IMG/VR virus record: IMGVR_UViG_3300008216_000062
Location: 1-26,839 of that record
Source of the DNA: a virus
DNA length: 26,839 bases
Direction: 5' to 3' (one strand)
The notes under the pieces: generated by a model
Database searches by the model: none
Seen by the model: the letters and a program-made list of their open reading frames with translations, nothing else
What the model was told of the DNA's origin: nothing
Position numbers and translations under genes: made by a program
Part shown: piece after piece, positions 9,496 through 17,933 of the stretch
Position numbering within the stretch: position 1 is the first letter of the stretch
Layout: every line of letters starts with the position of its first letter

Positions 9496-11601
9496 TTAGT
9501 CGGTTAGTACCAGTGTCCTTCCAGATTTTCCATCTTTTGTTCTCCACTCTCCCTGAACAGGATCACGTGGAGTATCCTGTTTTAACAACCCTCCAAGCCA
9601 TGATTGTAATGCGTCTACATTTTGTTGAAATGTCTTTTCGCTTTCAGCAGTAAGACCAGTAGTTGATCCGACGTAATCGCCGTAGGTTGAGGCGCCTGGA
9701 AGTGCCGCCGATAGTGTTGTCGGAATTGACGGCGGGGCTGGATTATTCTTAATTGCTTCTGTAAGTTTAACTTCTACTAATTCTGCGTCGTCTAGCCTTG
9801 TCTCTGGTGCTCGCAGGTCCGACTTTCTAGAGGGTAAAGATTCAAGTATACCTTGTAATAGTGTAGATACATGTACATCAGTTATTTCGTCATCCAGTCC
9901 GACTAACCCGATATCATCATCATCACCAAACCAGTTAAAGATAAAATTTCTATCCTGATCTAATGCTGTATATTTTTCAAAAAAATTAACCATCCCAACA
10001 TGAAGAGTTTGTTCCTGGGCAAGTGTTAATGTTGATAATCCTTGCTCATTTCGAAATACATTCAGAACCTTTTTACTGGCCTTTCCAATTTCCTCTTTAA
10101 TTGTGCGAATTGATTGTCTTTCAAAATCGTCTCCATATTCTTGCTTCATTCTCTTAATAACTCTATTCCAAGCAGCTGGAGCTACTCCGCCACTGTTTCC
10201 TATTTCATATAACAGTTCTCGATTCTTGTCGGTGTGCTGCTGCGATGCTTCTATGGCCGCTTGGGTCGCTTGTTTTTCTGCTGTTTCTAGTACATTACCT
10301 GCTGTATAAGCATCCTGTACTTTACTGACATTAATTCTCTCTTTGGCTTGGATTTTTAAAATGTCCCTAGGAATTTTTGGATATTTCTTGTGATATATAT
10401 CAGTGATGTACTCTAAGAATCTTTTTTGATCAAGACTACCTGGAGCTTTTTGATAAGCGCGTTCCCCACTACCATTAAATTTTATAAATAATTCATATAT
10501 TTCATCGACAGGTTGACCAATTAAGTCAGGATGATGTTTAGCACTTTTATGAGTCTCAAGATACCGTCCTTCAGGAAACTCTGTTGCTTTCTTAGGCAAC
10601 AATGCTGTTGAATCTAATGCTCTACGGATCATGCCAATTGCCCAATTTTTTTGTTCATCAGGAATATCAGGATTAGTATTTAAAATTTCACTCATTTCTG
10701 TCATAACTTTTTCTAATTCAATTGCATTTCCGCCTTCATACTGACCACTTACCTTATTAAGACTTGGAAGATGTGCTTCAACTTTCGCTGCCAAGTCCCT
10801 CATTCTTTTTAGCGGATATGTTCTATCTTTTTCATCTTTCATTCTCCGCTTAAAATGAATACCATGTGGACTTCTATCAACAGCATCTTGTGCCATTTTT
10901 CTACGAGTTGCGTATAGTACAGTACTATTTTCTACTCCTAAGTCGTGAGCGATATTATCAATTAATTTATTATAAGAGTCTTTTGTGTAAGAATCAGTAG
11001 CAAATGTAGCTAATTCATCATTTTCTCCAGCAGACACTAATCTTAAACCCGCATTTTTCAAATGATCAGCATCAAGATAATTTGTATGATCTATTTTTAT
11101 TTCTTGGAATGCAGAAGTCTGTGCTGTTGTTAAAATATTATTTGGATCATTTATACCAGCGAGAGCATTAGCTTCTATAAACGCATTAAGTTGGCTTCGT
11201 CGTTCTGCAGGATCCTGGATTTTAGCTATCTGATCTGCTTGATTAAGAACGTGTACACGATCTTTATCTTTTCGTATGGTTACATCGTCCGTTAAAAATC
11301 CAGGTAATTTTTGATGCAGTTTAGTTACATTTGGTGCAAAGAGCGAACTCAATCCTGCTCCTTGTTGATCATTCTCCATTGTTTGCAGAAAGGCTTCTCG
11401 TGCTTCATGAGAAGGCAGTTGAGCAAGTTCCATTTCAGCTTGACTTTGATTCTCTTGTTGAACATTAGTTGTATACGTCGATATATCCGTTAGAATATCA
11501 TCTTGTTCCTGTTGAAGTGCAACACGTGCAGAACCCATTTGGGCTATATAATTCGACGTATCACCAGCAGCAACTGATCTCCATGTTGTTGGTAATGCCA
11601 T
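9496..11601 (-). CDS. 701-aa helical virion protein, probable internal/ejection protein
   Basis: I recognise no named domain. The protein is 701 residues, soluble and mostly helical, rich in Gln, Glu, Asp and Lys, with no signal peptide or membrane helix. It has an acidic patch (GDDDDIGLVGLDDE) about four-fifths along and a Pro/Ala/Thr linker before the last 60 residues. Start is ATG at 11601 with a clear AGGAG upstream. It lies immediately upstream of the giant polymerase gene (44-base gap) and 10 bases after the 272-aa gene, the place of the minor virion proteins in N4 (gp51-gp52 region). I infer a minor virion or ejected protein that works with the polymerase. It could instead be a tail-lumen component. 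Confidence 0.6.
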   Translation of the reverse strand: MALPTTWRSVAAGDTSNYIAQMGSARVALQQEQDDILTDISTYTTNVQQENQSQAEMELAQLPSHEAREAFLQTMENDQQGAGLSSLFAPNVTKLHQKLPGFLTDDVTIRKDKDRVHVLNQADQIAKIQDPAERRSQLNAFIEANALAGINDPNNILTTAQTSAFQEIKIDHTNYLDADHLKNAGLRLVSAGENDELATFATDSYTKDSYNKLIDNIAHDLGVENSTVLYATRRKMAQDAVDRSPHGIHFKRRMKDEKDRTYPLKRMRDLAAKVEAHLPSLNKVSGQYEGGNAIELEKVMTEMSEILNTNPDIPDEQKNWAIGMIRRALDSTALLPKKATEFPEGRYLETHKSAKHHPDLIGQPVDEIYELFIKFNGSGERAYQKAPGSLDQKRFLEYITDIYHKKYPKIPRDILKIQAKERINVSKVQDAYTAGNVLETAEKQATQAAIEASQQHTDKNRELLYEIGNSGGVAPAAWNRVIKRMKQEYGDDFERQSIRTIKEEIGKASKKVLNVFRNEQGLSTLTLAQEQTLHVGMVNFFEKYTALDQDRNFIFNWFGDDDDIGLVGLDDEITDVHVSTLLQGILESLPSRKSDLRAPETRLDDAELVEVKLTEAIKNNPAPPSIPTTLSAALPGASTYGDYVGSTTGLTAESEKTFQQNVDALQSWLGGLLKQDTPRDPVQGEWRTKDGKSGRTLVLTD

Positions 11602-11611
11602 GAGTGGTCTC

Positions 11612-12430
11612 CTATATCGTTCTGGCTACATCAGTTGGTCGAGTATATCGCGTACCTGATGGATCATTAGCTTTCATCCAATCTCTGACATTGGCATATT
11701 TAAAATTAATCATATCTGCTTGATTTGCTAAATTCACTTTAGCCATAGCCCCCATTCGGTTTGCTTCTTCTCTAGCGAAATTGAGTTGATCCCGTGCCAT
11801 TCCTTGACGTTCGATATTTTGGAGAAGACCAAAACCAGTTAGTCCTAAATCAAGCGTATCTTTATTCAAGCCAAGCCCTCGACCTTTACCAAAGAAATCG
11901 TCAAACATGCCTGGTTTCTTGTCTGGAGGTGGTGGGAGTCCAGGATCATACTGACCTCCTGGCATGAAATCAGGATTTATGACTAGATTATAAGCTGGAT
12001 TATTTTGGAGATTAGCGAATGTTCCGAATGATCCGAATCGTGATTTTGGTTGACTACCTCCAAATCTTCCACTGAGAGATAGATTTCCTGCTCCTCCAAA
12101 ATAATGCCGCGATTGGTCTGCTGGAGACCAATTATTGTGACTAGGAAAAGCAAGTTGTGCCAGATTGCTTTGTGGTGTACCTGGCATTTGTATAGGATCT
12201 AGTAAAGTAGTTGATCCTTGACTTGGTCCTTTAAATTGTAAATTACCAGCCTCATCCTCGAAAAAACCAGGAGGTACAAGTTTACGAGCCTTACCTTTTG
12301 ATTTTGGATAATTAGAAAAGGTAAGGTTAGCAACAGGTTGACTACTAGGTGAAGCGCGTAACTGATTATCTTGTAGTCGTTTTGTTTGCCCCCACCTAGA
12401 GTTGATTTGATTTCGATCACGTTCAGCCAT
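11612..12430 (-). CDS. 272-aa Pro/Gly/Asn-rich virion protein
   Basis: Function is not recognised. The first two thirds are low-complexity and rich in Pro, Gly, Ser, Asn and Phe, including a PGLPPPPDKKPG stretch near residue 165. The last 80 residues look helical (DQLNFAREEANRMGAMAKVN). Such a disordered head and helical tail resembles small phage injection or capsid-associated proteins, but this is only inference. The ATG at 12430 has an excellent AAGGAGATATACGT leader. An 87-base gap separates it from the 934-aa gene upstream, the longest gap within the structural block apart from the hairpin after the capsid gene. Confidence 0.6.
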   Translation of the reverse strand: MAERDRNQINSRWGQTKRLQDNQLRASPSSQPVANLTFSNYPKSKGKARKLVPPGFFEDEAGNLQFKGPSQGSTTLLDPIQMPGTPQSNLAQLAFPSHNNWSPADQSRHYFGGAGNLSLSGRFGGSQPKSRFGSFGTFANLQNNPAYNLVINPDFMPGGQYDPGLPPPPDKKPGMFDDFFGKGRGLGLNKDTLDLGLTGFGLLQNIERQGMARDQLNFAREEANRMGAMAKVNLANQADMINFKYANVRDWMKANDPSGTRYTRPTDVARTI

Positions 12431-12517
12431 ACGTATATCTCCTTAATTAAGAAATATAGAATTACCTTAATACTACTATAATTATCAAGACTTGTCTATT
12501 TATAGATCTGGGTCTGT
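12431..12517 (-). other. 87-base AT-rich intergenic leader with small inverted repeats
   Basis: This gap lies between the 934-aa stop and the 272-aa start. On the minus strand it has two very short inverted repeats (TCTATAAATAGA and AGACAAGTCT) next to each other, then AT-rich sequence with TATAGT and TATATT, then a strong Shine-Dalgarno site. It may hold an internal promoter or a processing site, but no -35/-10 pair with good spacing is convincing. I see no terminator. Confidence 0.3.
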
Positions 12518-15322
12518 TTATGATACTAATTTAGGACTTAAACTGGCGTCAATCCTAGCTGTAATATTAAATTGGATTTTATCTAAATCAAATAAATTAT
12601 CCATAACTATGAAACTCTGCTCTGCCGTAACTGTTGGTTGCGTAATAATTCGTTGAACGACATCAATGGGCTTCTCCAAACCGTCTAAAATATCAGTATA
12701 TTCTTTAAGTAAATTGCCTGTTTTTTCTAATATATGATCAAGTTTTTGATGTATATTCTCTATTTCATGGTAAATATCTTTAGTTTGCGTTTCGATTAAT
12801 GCGGTTGCAGCTTTAAAACCTGTATGTAATATAGTACTTGGACTAAAAGCACCCATAAAGACAGGCGTCTGGATTGACCATGCTGCAAATGAACCCGCGT
12901 GTACTGTAGGATTACTTACGAAATACCCAGCTTGTGTGAAGTTAGTTCCCGCTGCTGCACCAATTGTTTGTGTCCCAGCAGGAACTCCCGAAAATACTCC
13001 ACCTGGTTCAACACCAGTTGGAATACCAGGAGTCCAATCAGTCATTCCTGCAGCCATACCAGCCAACATACCCAGAATCATCGCAAGTTCTTCATCACCG
13101 GTTACAGCAACCACAATGGCTTGAACCATATATTGTACGGCCATTGTCATGACAATATGAATCACTGCTTTGGTAATAATTCCTGCAACAGCAACAGCAA
13201 GTTTCATAATACCTGCTGCAGCAGCTTTTGCAAGAATTTTCCCCGTAGCAGTCAGTGCTTTCCATGCTTTTCCTATTGATCCTGGAGCGTAAACAATAAT
13301 CACAACAACAACAACAATTATGACAAGCGCCGCCCATAAACTCATTCCAGGATGATTAATAATTTCGTAATGGGCAATATAAATTGATGCATGTGCACCA
13401 CGCATAAATAATGTTGTAATTTCTCTATGAGATAAATCTTTAATATTCGTATAAACAAATGGCATCATTAAATCATATTTATTTCCGAGATTAAATTTAA
13501 CCATTCGAAAATGCCCAGTATCCCCATCAATGACTTTACAGACAGCAATAGGAGCAGTCACTGTATAAGCATCTAGTCCGGATGCTTTACAACAATAATA
13601 GGTAATGCTTTGTCCATGTGTGGTTTCTTCAGAAGCTTGATTAACTAATCGTAGTGTGCCAGAGCCGTTATTTTCATAAATTAAATCCGGCTGGACATAT
13701 TTTAAATCACTTGCAGAATTGTCTGCTTCTAATAAATTAGGGGTAGGATTATTATAAGATAAACGTTCTGTTACTTGTAACCAGTTTGTGGCTTCTCCTG
13801 TTGTTGTACCAGGATTAACAACCCCATTTCCATCAAGAAAATCCTGAACTTCGCTTAATGTACTCGCTTTGTACCCAACATTATATAATCCTTTGCCAGA
13901 CGAGACATAGTAATTATTATATAAAATATTATTACTAGTAAATCGTGACATATCTGAATAGTAAATACCGTTTTGTACACTGCCACTATTCGCATTAATA
14001 TCAGTAAGTGAGGTATGTTCGTAAGTAATATATGCCCATCGAAAAATCCAGCGACCATCATCAGTTTCCGTAATAATATTATTGGCAGGTTTTTCATCTC
14101 CTGCAGGCGTATTATCGTACACTCCTTTAGTAACGCTCTGTGAAGGATAAATATTCTCAAACATTTGAAATAAATATCCCATGCCTGGTTGAGACGTATC
14201 CCACATTCGTACACCAAAATTAATATAAATATGATCAACATCTCCTGGTTGAGATCCAGGATCACTCATAATTCGATCTAAAAGCGCTTCTGCATCGATG
14301 TTAACCTTAAAAGCTAAATCATCGATTTGCTGGGCTTTTGTTGCACCAAATGATGTAAAATCTGTATTACTAATTCTTAATGGAATAGGATTCATTGATT
14401 GAATATTCAAACCTTGTTGATCAATAGGATCTTCAACAGTATCTAAATCAGTATATGTTCCTGACCCAGCTTGGTAGATAAAAATATAAGTACGAGAAGG
14501 GGCAGAATTTCGATAATAAAACGAAACGTAGTGAAGTTGTGTAGGTCGACTTGGAACCGTATAAGAAAGGGTTCTGGTAATACCAGATACATTATAGACC
14601 TGAACAGTATAGGTATCCGGAGTGGCATTATAGACAATCGTGCCAAAATTCACTTGCCAGCGTGTATCAGCTAAGACATCATCTGACGTCGAGACGGCAC
14701 TTGTAATCTCAACAGCAAAATGATTTGTAGACGGGGTAACAGTAACAGTATCTGCGGCAGGAGTGACTGGAGATGTGACAACTTCACGATAGACTGTACC
14801 TAAAAGATTATCTCCAACATCATAATCTTTATTTTCTTGTAACCAATATTTAACCCAATCAGATTTTGATAAGGCTCGTAAATAGGCATTTTCATTTGTA
14901 CAAGGAACGCCATTCAGTGTATCTAATACATCTCCAAGTTCACTGTAATCAATAATTAAAATGTGGGATTGTATTGATGGGAATCCTTCAAAATAATAGC
15001 CATTCTCAATAAAGGCCATAAATTTCTTAATATTCCCTTTAAGTTCTGTAAAATTTAATGCAAAGATTAGTTCACTAATCAGACTGGTTTCATTATAAAT
15101 GCTGGATTGGATTGCACTGGTAAGAGTGACGGTTAAGTCTTCATCTGTAAATAACGGAATATTATGAACTTCATAATATTCAACAACCTGGGTACTTCCG
15201 CCATCATAGCCTAAAATAACCATGATAGCCGTAACTACGGTTTCAACAACCTGAACAACTGCATCAACTATCGCAACAACAACATCAACAACTGATTGAA
15301 AAATATCGGCTATAAAACCCAT
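12518..15322 (-). CDS. 934-aa virion protein with internal membrane block (putative tail-tip/ejection protein)
   Basis: I do not recognise a named family. The order along the protein is: a very hydrophobic Val/Ile-rich N-terminus (residues 1-38), a long Thr/Ser/Tyr/Asn-rich beta-type region (about 40-640), a membrane block of about 100 residues (about 658-761) starting with a run of Val/Ile and continuing through Ala-rich helices to GMLAGMAAGM, a Gly/Pro/Ala-rich segment, a heptad-like helical segment (about 843-888), and a short C-terminal domain. The start is ATG with GGAGG upstream. It sits between the small capsid-linked proteins and the ejection genes. Such a layout fits a protein that enters or crosses the host envelope during DNA delivery, for example a tail tip or ejected channel. 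That role is inference; receptor binding is the main alternative. Confidence 0.6.
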   Translation of the reverse strand: MGFIADIFQSVVDVVVAIVDAVVQVVETVVTAIMVILGYDGGSTQVVEYYEVHNIPLFTDEDLTVTLTSAIQSSIYNETSLISELIFALNFTELKGNIKKFMAFIENGYYFEGFPSIQSHILIIDYSELGDVLDTLNGVPCTNENAYLRALSKSDWVKYWLQENKDYDVGDNLLGTVYREVVTSPVTPAADTVTVTPSTNHFAVEITSAVSTSDDVLADTRWQVNFGTIVYNATPDTYTVQVYNVSGITRTLSYTVPSRPTQLHYVSFYYRNSAPSRTYIFIYQAGSGTYTDLDTVEDPIDQQGLNIQSMNPIPLRISNTDFTSFGATKAQQIDDLAFKVNIDAEALLDRIMSDPGSQPGDVDHIYINFGVRMWDTSQPGMGYLFQMFENIYPSQSVTKGVYDNTPAGDEKPANNIITETDDGRWIFRWAYITYEHTSLTDINANSGSVQNGIYYSDMSRFTSNNILYNNYYVSSGKGLYNVGYKASTLSEVQDFLDGNGVVNPGTTTGEATNWLQVTERLSYNNPTPNLLEADNSASDLKYVQPDLIYENNGSGTLRLVNQASEETTHGQSITYYCCKASGLDAYTVTAPIAVCKVIDGDTGHFRMVKFNLGNKYDLMMPFVYTNIKDLSHREITTLFMRGAHASIYIAHYEIINHPGMSLWAALVIIVVVVVIIVYAPGSIGKAWKALTATGKILAKAAAAGIMKLAVAVAGIITKAVIHIVMTMAVQYMVQAIVVAVTGDEELAMILGMLAGMAAGMTDWTPGIPTGVEPGGVFSGVPAGTQTIGAAAGTNFTQAGYFVSNPTVHAGSFAAWSIQTPVFMGAFSPSTILHTGFKAATALIETQTKDIYHEIENIHQKLDHILEKTGNLLKEYTDILDGLEKPIDVVQRIITQPTVTAEQSFIVMDNLFDLDKIQFNITARIDASLSPKLVS

Positions 15323-15334
15323 GCCCTGCCTCCA

Positions 15335-15859
15335 TTAGGTAGGCTCAGCATTAGAGATTTGGGTATTTATGTTGCCTGTTCCAGTTTCATTAATTGCGGT
15401 AACACCTGTTGCTGCTACACCAGCTGTCGAGATATTAATTGCCCATGCATCCAAAATTGTTTTCAAATATTTTTGGTCAGCATTCCATTTAAATCCTTTG
15501 GCTTGTTCAGTCGATAAATTGGCTGCTCGACCTAAAAGACTTGTACTAGCTGGTGCAACTTTTGTAGATTGCTCAGTTTGCCCAAATTCTGATATTTCTT
15601 TTTGAAACAATAAATTAACTTCGGCATTCGTTTTCTGCTTTCCAAGTGTATAGGCTACTGCTTGTTGTACTGTTGCTTGCATCGCTGTTAAATACACCTG
15701 TGCGTAATCACTGCCAGTAATCCGACCAAGGTTAAATTGTGCAGCAAGATGTGCATTCACCGTTTCCATCATGTCATCAAATATACCGGTACCTGTCACG
15801 ACATTACTGGCAGATGTCGCTACATTTGCAGTTAAATCAGCAATGGTAAGATCAGCCAT
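15335..15859 (-). CDS. 174-aa conserved podovirus virion protein
   Basis: The segment FDDMMETVNAHLAAQFNLGR followed by ITGSDYAQVYLTAMQATVQQA (residues about 27-68) resembles, from memory, a motif in small structural proteins of many podoviruses (F-D-x-L-M-x-x-V-x-x-H-L ... G-R-I-x-G-x-x-Y-A). The rest is Ala/Thr/Asn-rich, with a C-terminus of the type seen in exposed virion proteins. It overlaps the stop of the 210-aa gene by one base (TAATG), with AGGAG upstream, so translation is likely coupled. It sits in the place of N4 gp53-gp54 class proteins. A head-tail connector or tail component is likely, but the exact role is not shown by the sequence. Confidence 0.6.
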   Translation of the reverse strand: MADLTIADLTANVATSASNVVTGTGIFDDMMETVNAHLAAQFNLGRITGSDYAQVYLTAMQATVQQAVAYTLGKQKTNAEVNLLFQKEISEFGQTEQSTKVAPASTSLLGRAANLSTEQAKGFKWNADQKYLKTILDAWAINISTAGVAATGVTAINETGTGNINTQISNAEPT

Positions 15860-16491
15860 TAGTTATCTCCTATACGGAATGCAGGATTAGCGGCTTGAGC
15901 AGCAGCTAATCGTTCCAACTCCTTTGGGGTAAGAGGAGGCAATTCTCTCACGTTAAACTTTTTCGTGATATACGGTTCCAAAACTTTTTCACCATTGGGG
16001 CGAGTCACAGTTTTAAATTTTTGCATTTCCGCGCCTATGATTTGGTTCAAAATAATTTGTGGAACATGCCAACCTTCCTCATTATTAAATGGCACGAATT
16101 TTTTAATCATGCGTCCATTATTAATTCCTGAAACACCAACGGTAAAAATTAATCCTGGGTAACTTGCCATAAGCGGATCATTTGGAGTAACGACTACTCG
16201 AACAAGTTTCAGAGCCATTTTTTCTGGAGTTAATGTAAAATGTTTCGCAGCAGCAGCTTTTGCAGCTTCACTAGCATTGGGATTCCCACCTTTATATGGT
16301 CTATCCGTGGCTTCAACTTCAAGATCAATATCTTGTGTCATAGTTGAAGGATTTCGGCGAACATCTTCAAGTAAGTCAGTTAATTTTGTCGTTCCTGCCT
16401 TATGATGAAACTTCACTCCATAATCTTTTAATTCTTGTTTAATTTCTTCATCAGTCATTTGATTAATGGGAGTTGACACTGCCGATTCCAT
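15859..16491 (-). CDS. 210-aa conserved structural protein downstream of the capsid gene (N4 gp55-like position)
   Basis: The N-terminal 60 residues look like a small SAP/HeH-like helix-turn segment (MTDEEIKQELKDYGVKFHHK ... TTKLTDLLEDV), of the kind that often binds nucleic acid or other proteins. The central and C-terminal part reads MALKLVRVVVTPNDP ... KKFVPFNNEEGWHVPQII ... ELPPLTPKELERLAAAQAA, which I recognise as conserved in podoviruses with N4-type capsid proteins. No catalytic motif is seen. Start is ATG with a near-perfect AGGAGGT site, placed just after the terminator-like hairpin. The N-terminal assignment is a pattern judgement, and the role (capsid-associated or head completion) is inferred from position. 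Confidence 0.65.
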   Translation of the reverse strand: MESAVSTPINQMTDEEIKQELKDYGVKFHHKAGTTKLTDLLEDVRRNPSTMTQDIDLEVEATDRPYKGGNPNASEAAKAAAAKHFTLTPEKMALKLVRVVVTPNDPLMASYPGLIFTVGVSGINNGRMIKKFVPFNNEEGWHVPQIILNQIIGAEMQKFKTVTRPNGEKVLEPYITKKFNVRELPPLTPKELERLAAAQAANPAFRIGDN

Positions 16492-16511
16492 ACTGACCTC
16501 CTGATTATAAT

Positions 16512-16550
16512 TTAAAAGAGTGCCCCCCCGAGCCCTTACGGGCCCGGAGG
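16512..16550 (-). terminator. GC-rich hairpin with GNRA loop after the capsid gene (partial terminator)
   Basis: On the minus strand an 11-bp stem is formed by the arms 16540-16550 and 16525-16535, closed by a GUAA tetraloop (16536-16539) and followed by UCUUUUAA. Two positions pair as G-U only in the minus-strand RNA; in a plus-strand RNA they would be A-C mismatches. The structure is therefore built for leftward transcription. It lies between the major capsid protein stop and the next gene. It probably lets part of the polymerase through, raising capsid mRNA over downstream genes, or protects the 3' end. Confidence 0.75.
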
Positions 16551-16570
16551 AACGCTAACAGAAGTATTAT

Positions 16571-17902
16571 TTATACTGCTGTGATGCAGGTCCAAATAAT
16601 ACCAAGTCTCTCTGGACGAAGTGCCATAAATCCATAGTACCACTTGATGGAGTAGAAGCCTACTTCACCATATGGATCATCCAAAGAAGCAATTTCTTTC
16701 CCAGGCTTCTTATGGTTAATGGAAAATTTGACATTCTTTCCGTCCGTTTGGAAACCAATCGTGGTGAAAGCACCATCTCCAACAACTAACATTGGATAGA
16801 TGTCCGCACCGTTATCACCCGTACCTGCAGTATCAGCGGCAGATGCACCACCGTTTTCCGTAAACTGCATTTCCGGAACAACAACGATTCGGAATTGGTC
16901 CACAGAACCAATTTCACCATTCAAGATATTACTGGCATCAGCGTATTTTTCAACACTGACAAAACCAGTACCAACACCTGAACCAGAAATGTCAGTCAAT
17001 TTACGCACAACAGGAATCAATTCTGACCCTATGTACATCACTCGACCACCATTCACGGTTTTGGTATCAACCATACGAGAACCCGCAATAATCTTCGTTT
17101 GCTTAGGTGTTTTATTATCATCCAACGCAATTGAAAGATTCATCAAATCCTCGTATTTCACAACTTCGTCAACAGCTAACTTCGCTGATACACCACCGCC
17201 TTTAACAGCAGCTGTTGCACCTGAACAGAAGTAGGCTGTTCCATTTGCTGTGGCATTAGTAATCAGATCTGCCTGAAGCTCTGCTTCAGTCAGCTCATTC
17301 GCCCCAACAAGAGCTTCCTCAGTAATATGAGACAACAAATCAGCATCTGAATCGAAGTCCATTGATTCCTGAGTATACTCAGTAAAGAATCCACGTTTCA
17401 GCAATTCACCCTCAACTTGTGTCCGGGTAAATCCAACGCGATTCACTCTACCGCCGTTTTCACGAAGAGTTGGTATTTTAGATGTAATTGTTCCGGTATC
17501 TTTAGAAGATCCGTACAAGTTCTGGTCATTCAATCCAACTTCACCGTCAACACCAGCTGCAGTTCGAGCAGCAGCTCTATTTGCATAGTTGGTATTTTGA
17601 AGAACACCGGCTGCATTCCATGCGGAATACGTTCCAGCGGTTAACGCCGTACCTGCGGCATCTAATCCCTGGTCACCAGTGTTTAATACATCAAGCATAG
17701 GTACATACACATCTTGCTTGATTTTCTTACCCATATGTTTAGGCATCGCACGTACATCAGCCAAAGGCGTGAAGTACATCTTATCCCGAACAGAAATCAG
17801 GGCTTTCTTAAAATAATAATCGGTTCTCGCTTGAGCGCCGATATCTGATGCAGTCCCACTAGCGGTACTAGAAGGACTATTATATGCATTTTCGTTTGCC
17901 AT
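16571..17902 (-). CDS. Major capsid protein, N4-gp56 family
   Basis: This 443-residue protein has the layout of the N4-gp56 major capsid family (HK97 fold): an N-terminal arm, then KKALISVRDKMYFTPLADVR and PKHMGKKIKQDVYVPMLD, a central helical domain (about 165-230), then the hallmark NGEIGSVDQFRIVVVPE, YPMLVVGDGAFTTIG and a C-terminal DPYGEVGFYSIKWYYGFMAL. Length is close to N4 gp56 (about 400 residues). ATG at 17902 with AGGACA upstream. It follows the scaffold gene after 31 bases and is followed by the terminator-like hairpin, as expected for a highly expressed gene. Its GC content looks higher and its codons less AT-biased than its neighbours, which fits high expression. Confidence 0.92.
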   Translation of the reverse strand: MANENAYNSPSSTASGTASDIGAQARTDYYFKKALISVRDKMYFTPLADVRAMPKHMGKKIKQDVYVPMLDVLNTGDQGLDAAGTALTAGTYSAWNAAGVLQNTNYANRAAARTAAGVDGEVGLNDQNLYGSSKDTGTITSKIPTLRENGGRVNRVGFTRTQVEGELLKRGFFTEYTQESMDFDSDADLLSHITEEALVGANELTEAELQADLITNATANGTAYFCSGATAAVKGGGVSAKLAVDEVVKYEDLMNLSIALDDNKTPKQTKIIAGSRMVDTKTVNGGRVMYIGSELIPVVRKLTDISGSGVGTGFVSVEKYADASNILNGEIGSVDQFRIVVVPEMQFTENGGASAADTAGTGDNGADIYPMLVVGDGAFTTIGFQTDGKNVKFSINHKKPGKEIASLDDPYGEVGFYSIKWYYGFMALRPERLGIIWTCITAV

Positions 17903-17933
17903 AATTTTGTCCTATTATCTTAAAAGTAGGTAA

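Noticed and set aside
9381-9653. Plus-strand 90-codon ORF across the polymerase/701-aa junction
   Set aside because: It is opposite to two well supported genes and resembles no protein.
12899-13337. ORFs rich in Cys, Asn and Ser on both strands
   Set aside because: They are reading-frame shadows of the Ala/Val-rich membrane block of the 934-aa gene; the odd composition reflects that repeat-like coding sequence.
16800-17234. Plus-strand 144-codon ORF
   Set aside because: It lies wholly antisense to the capsid gene, whose codons are well supported.
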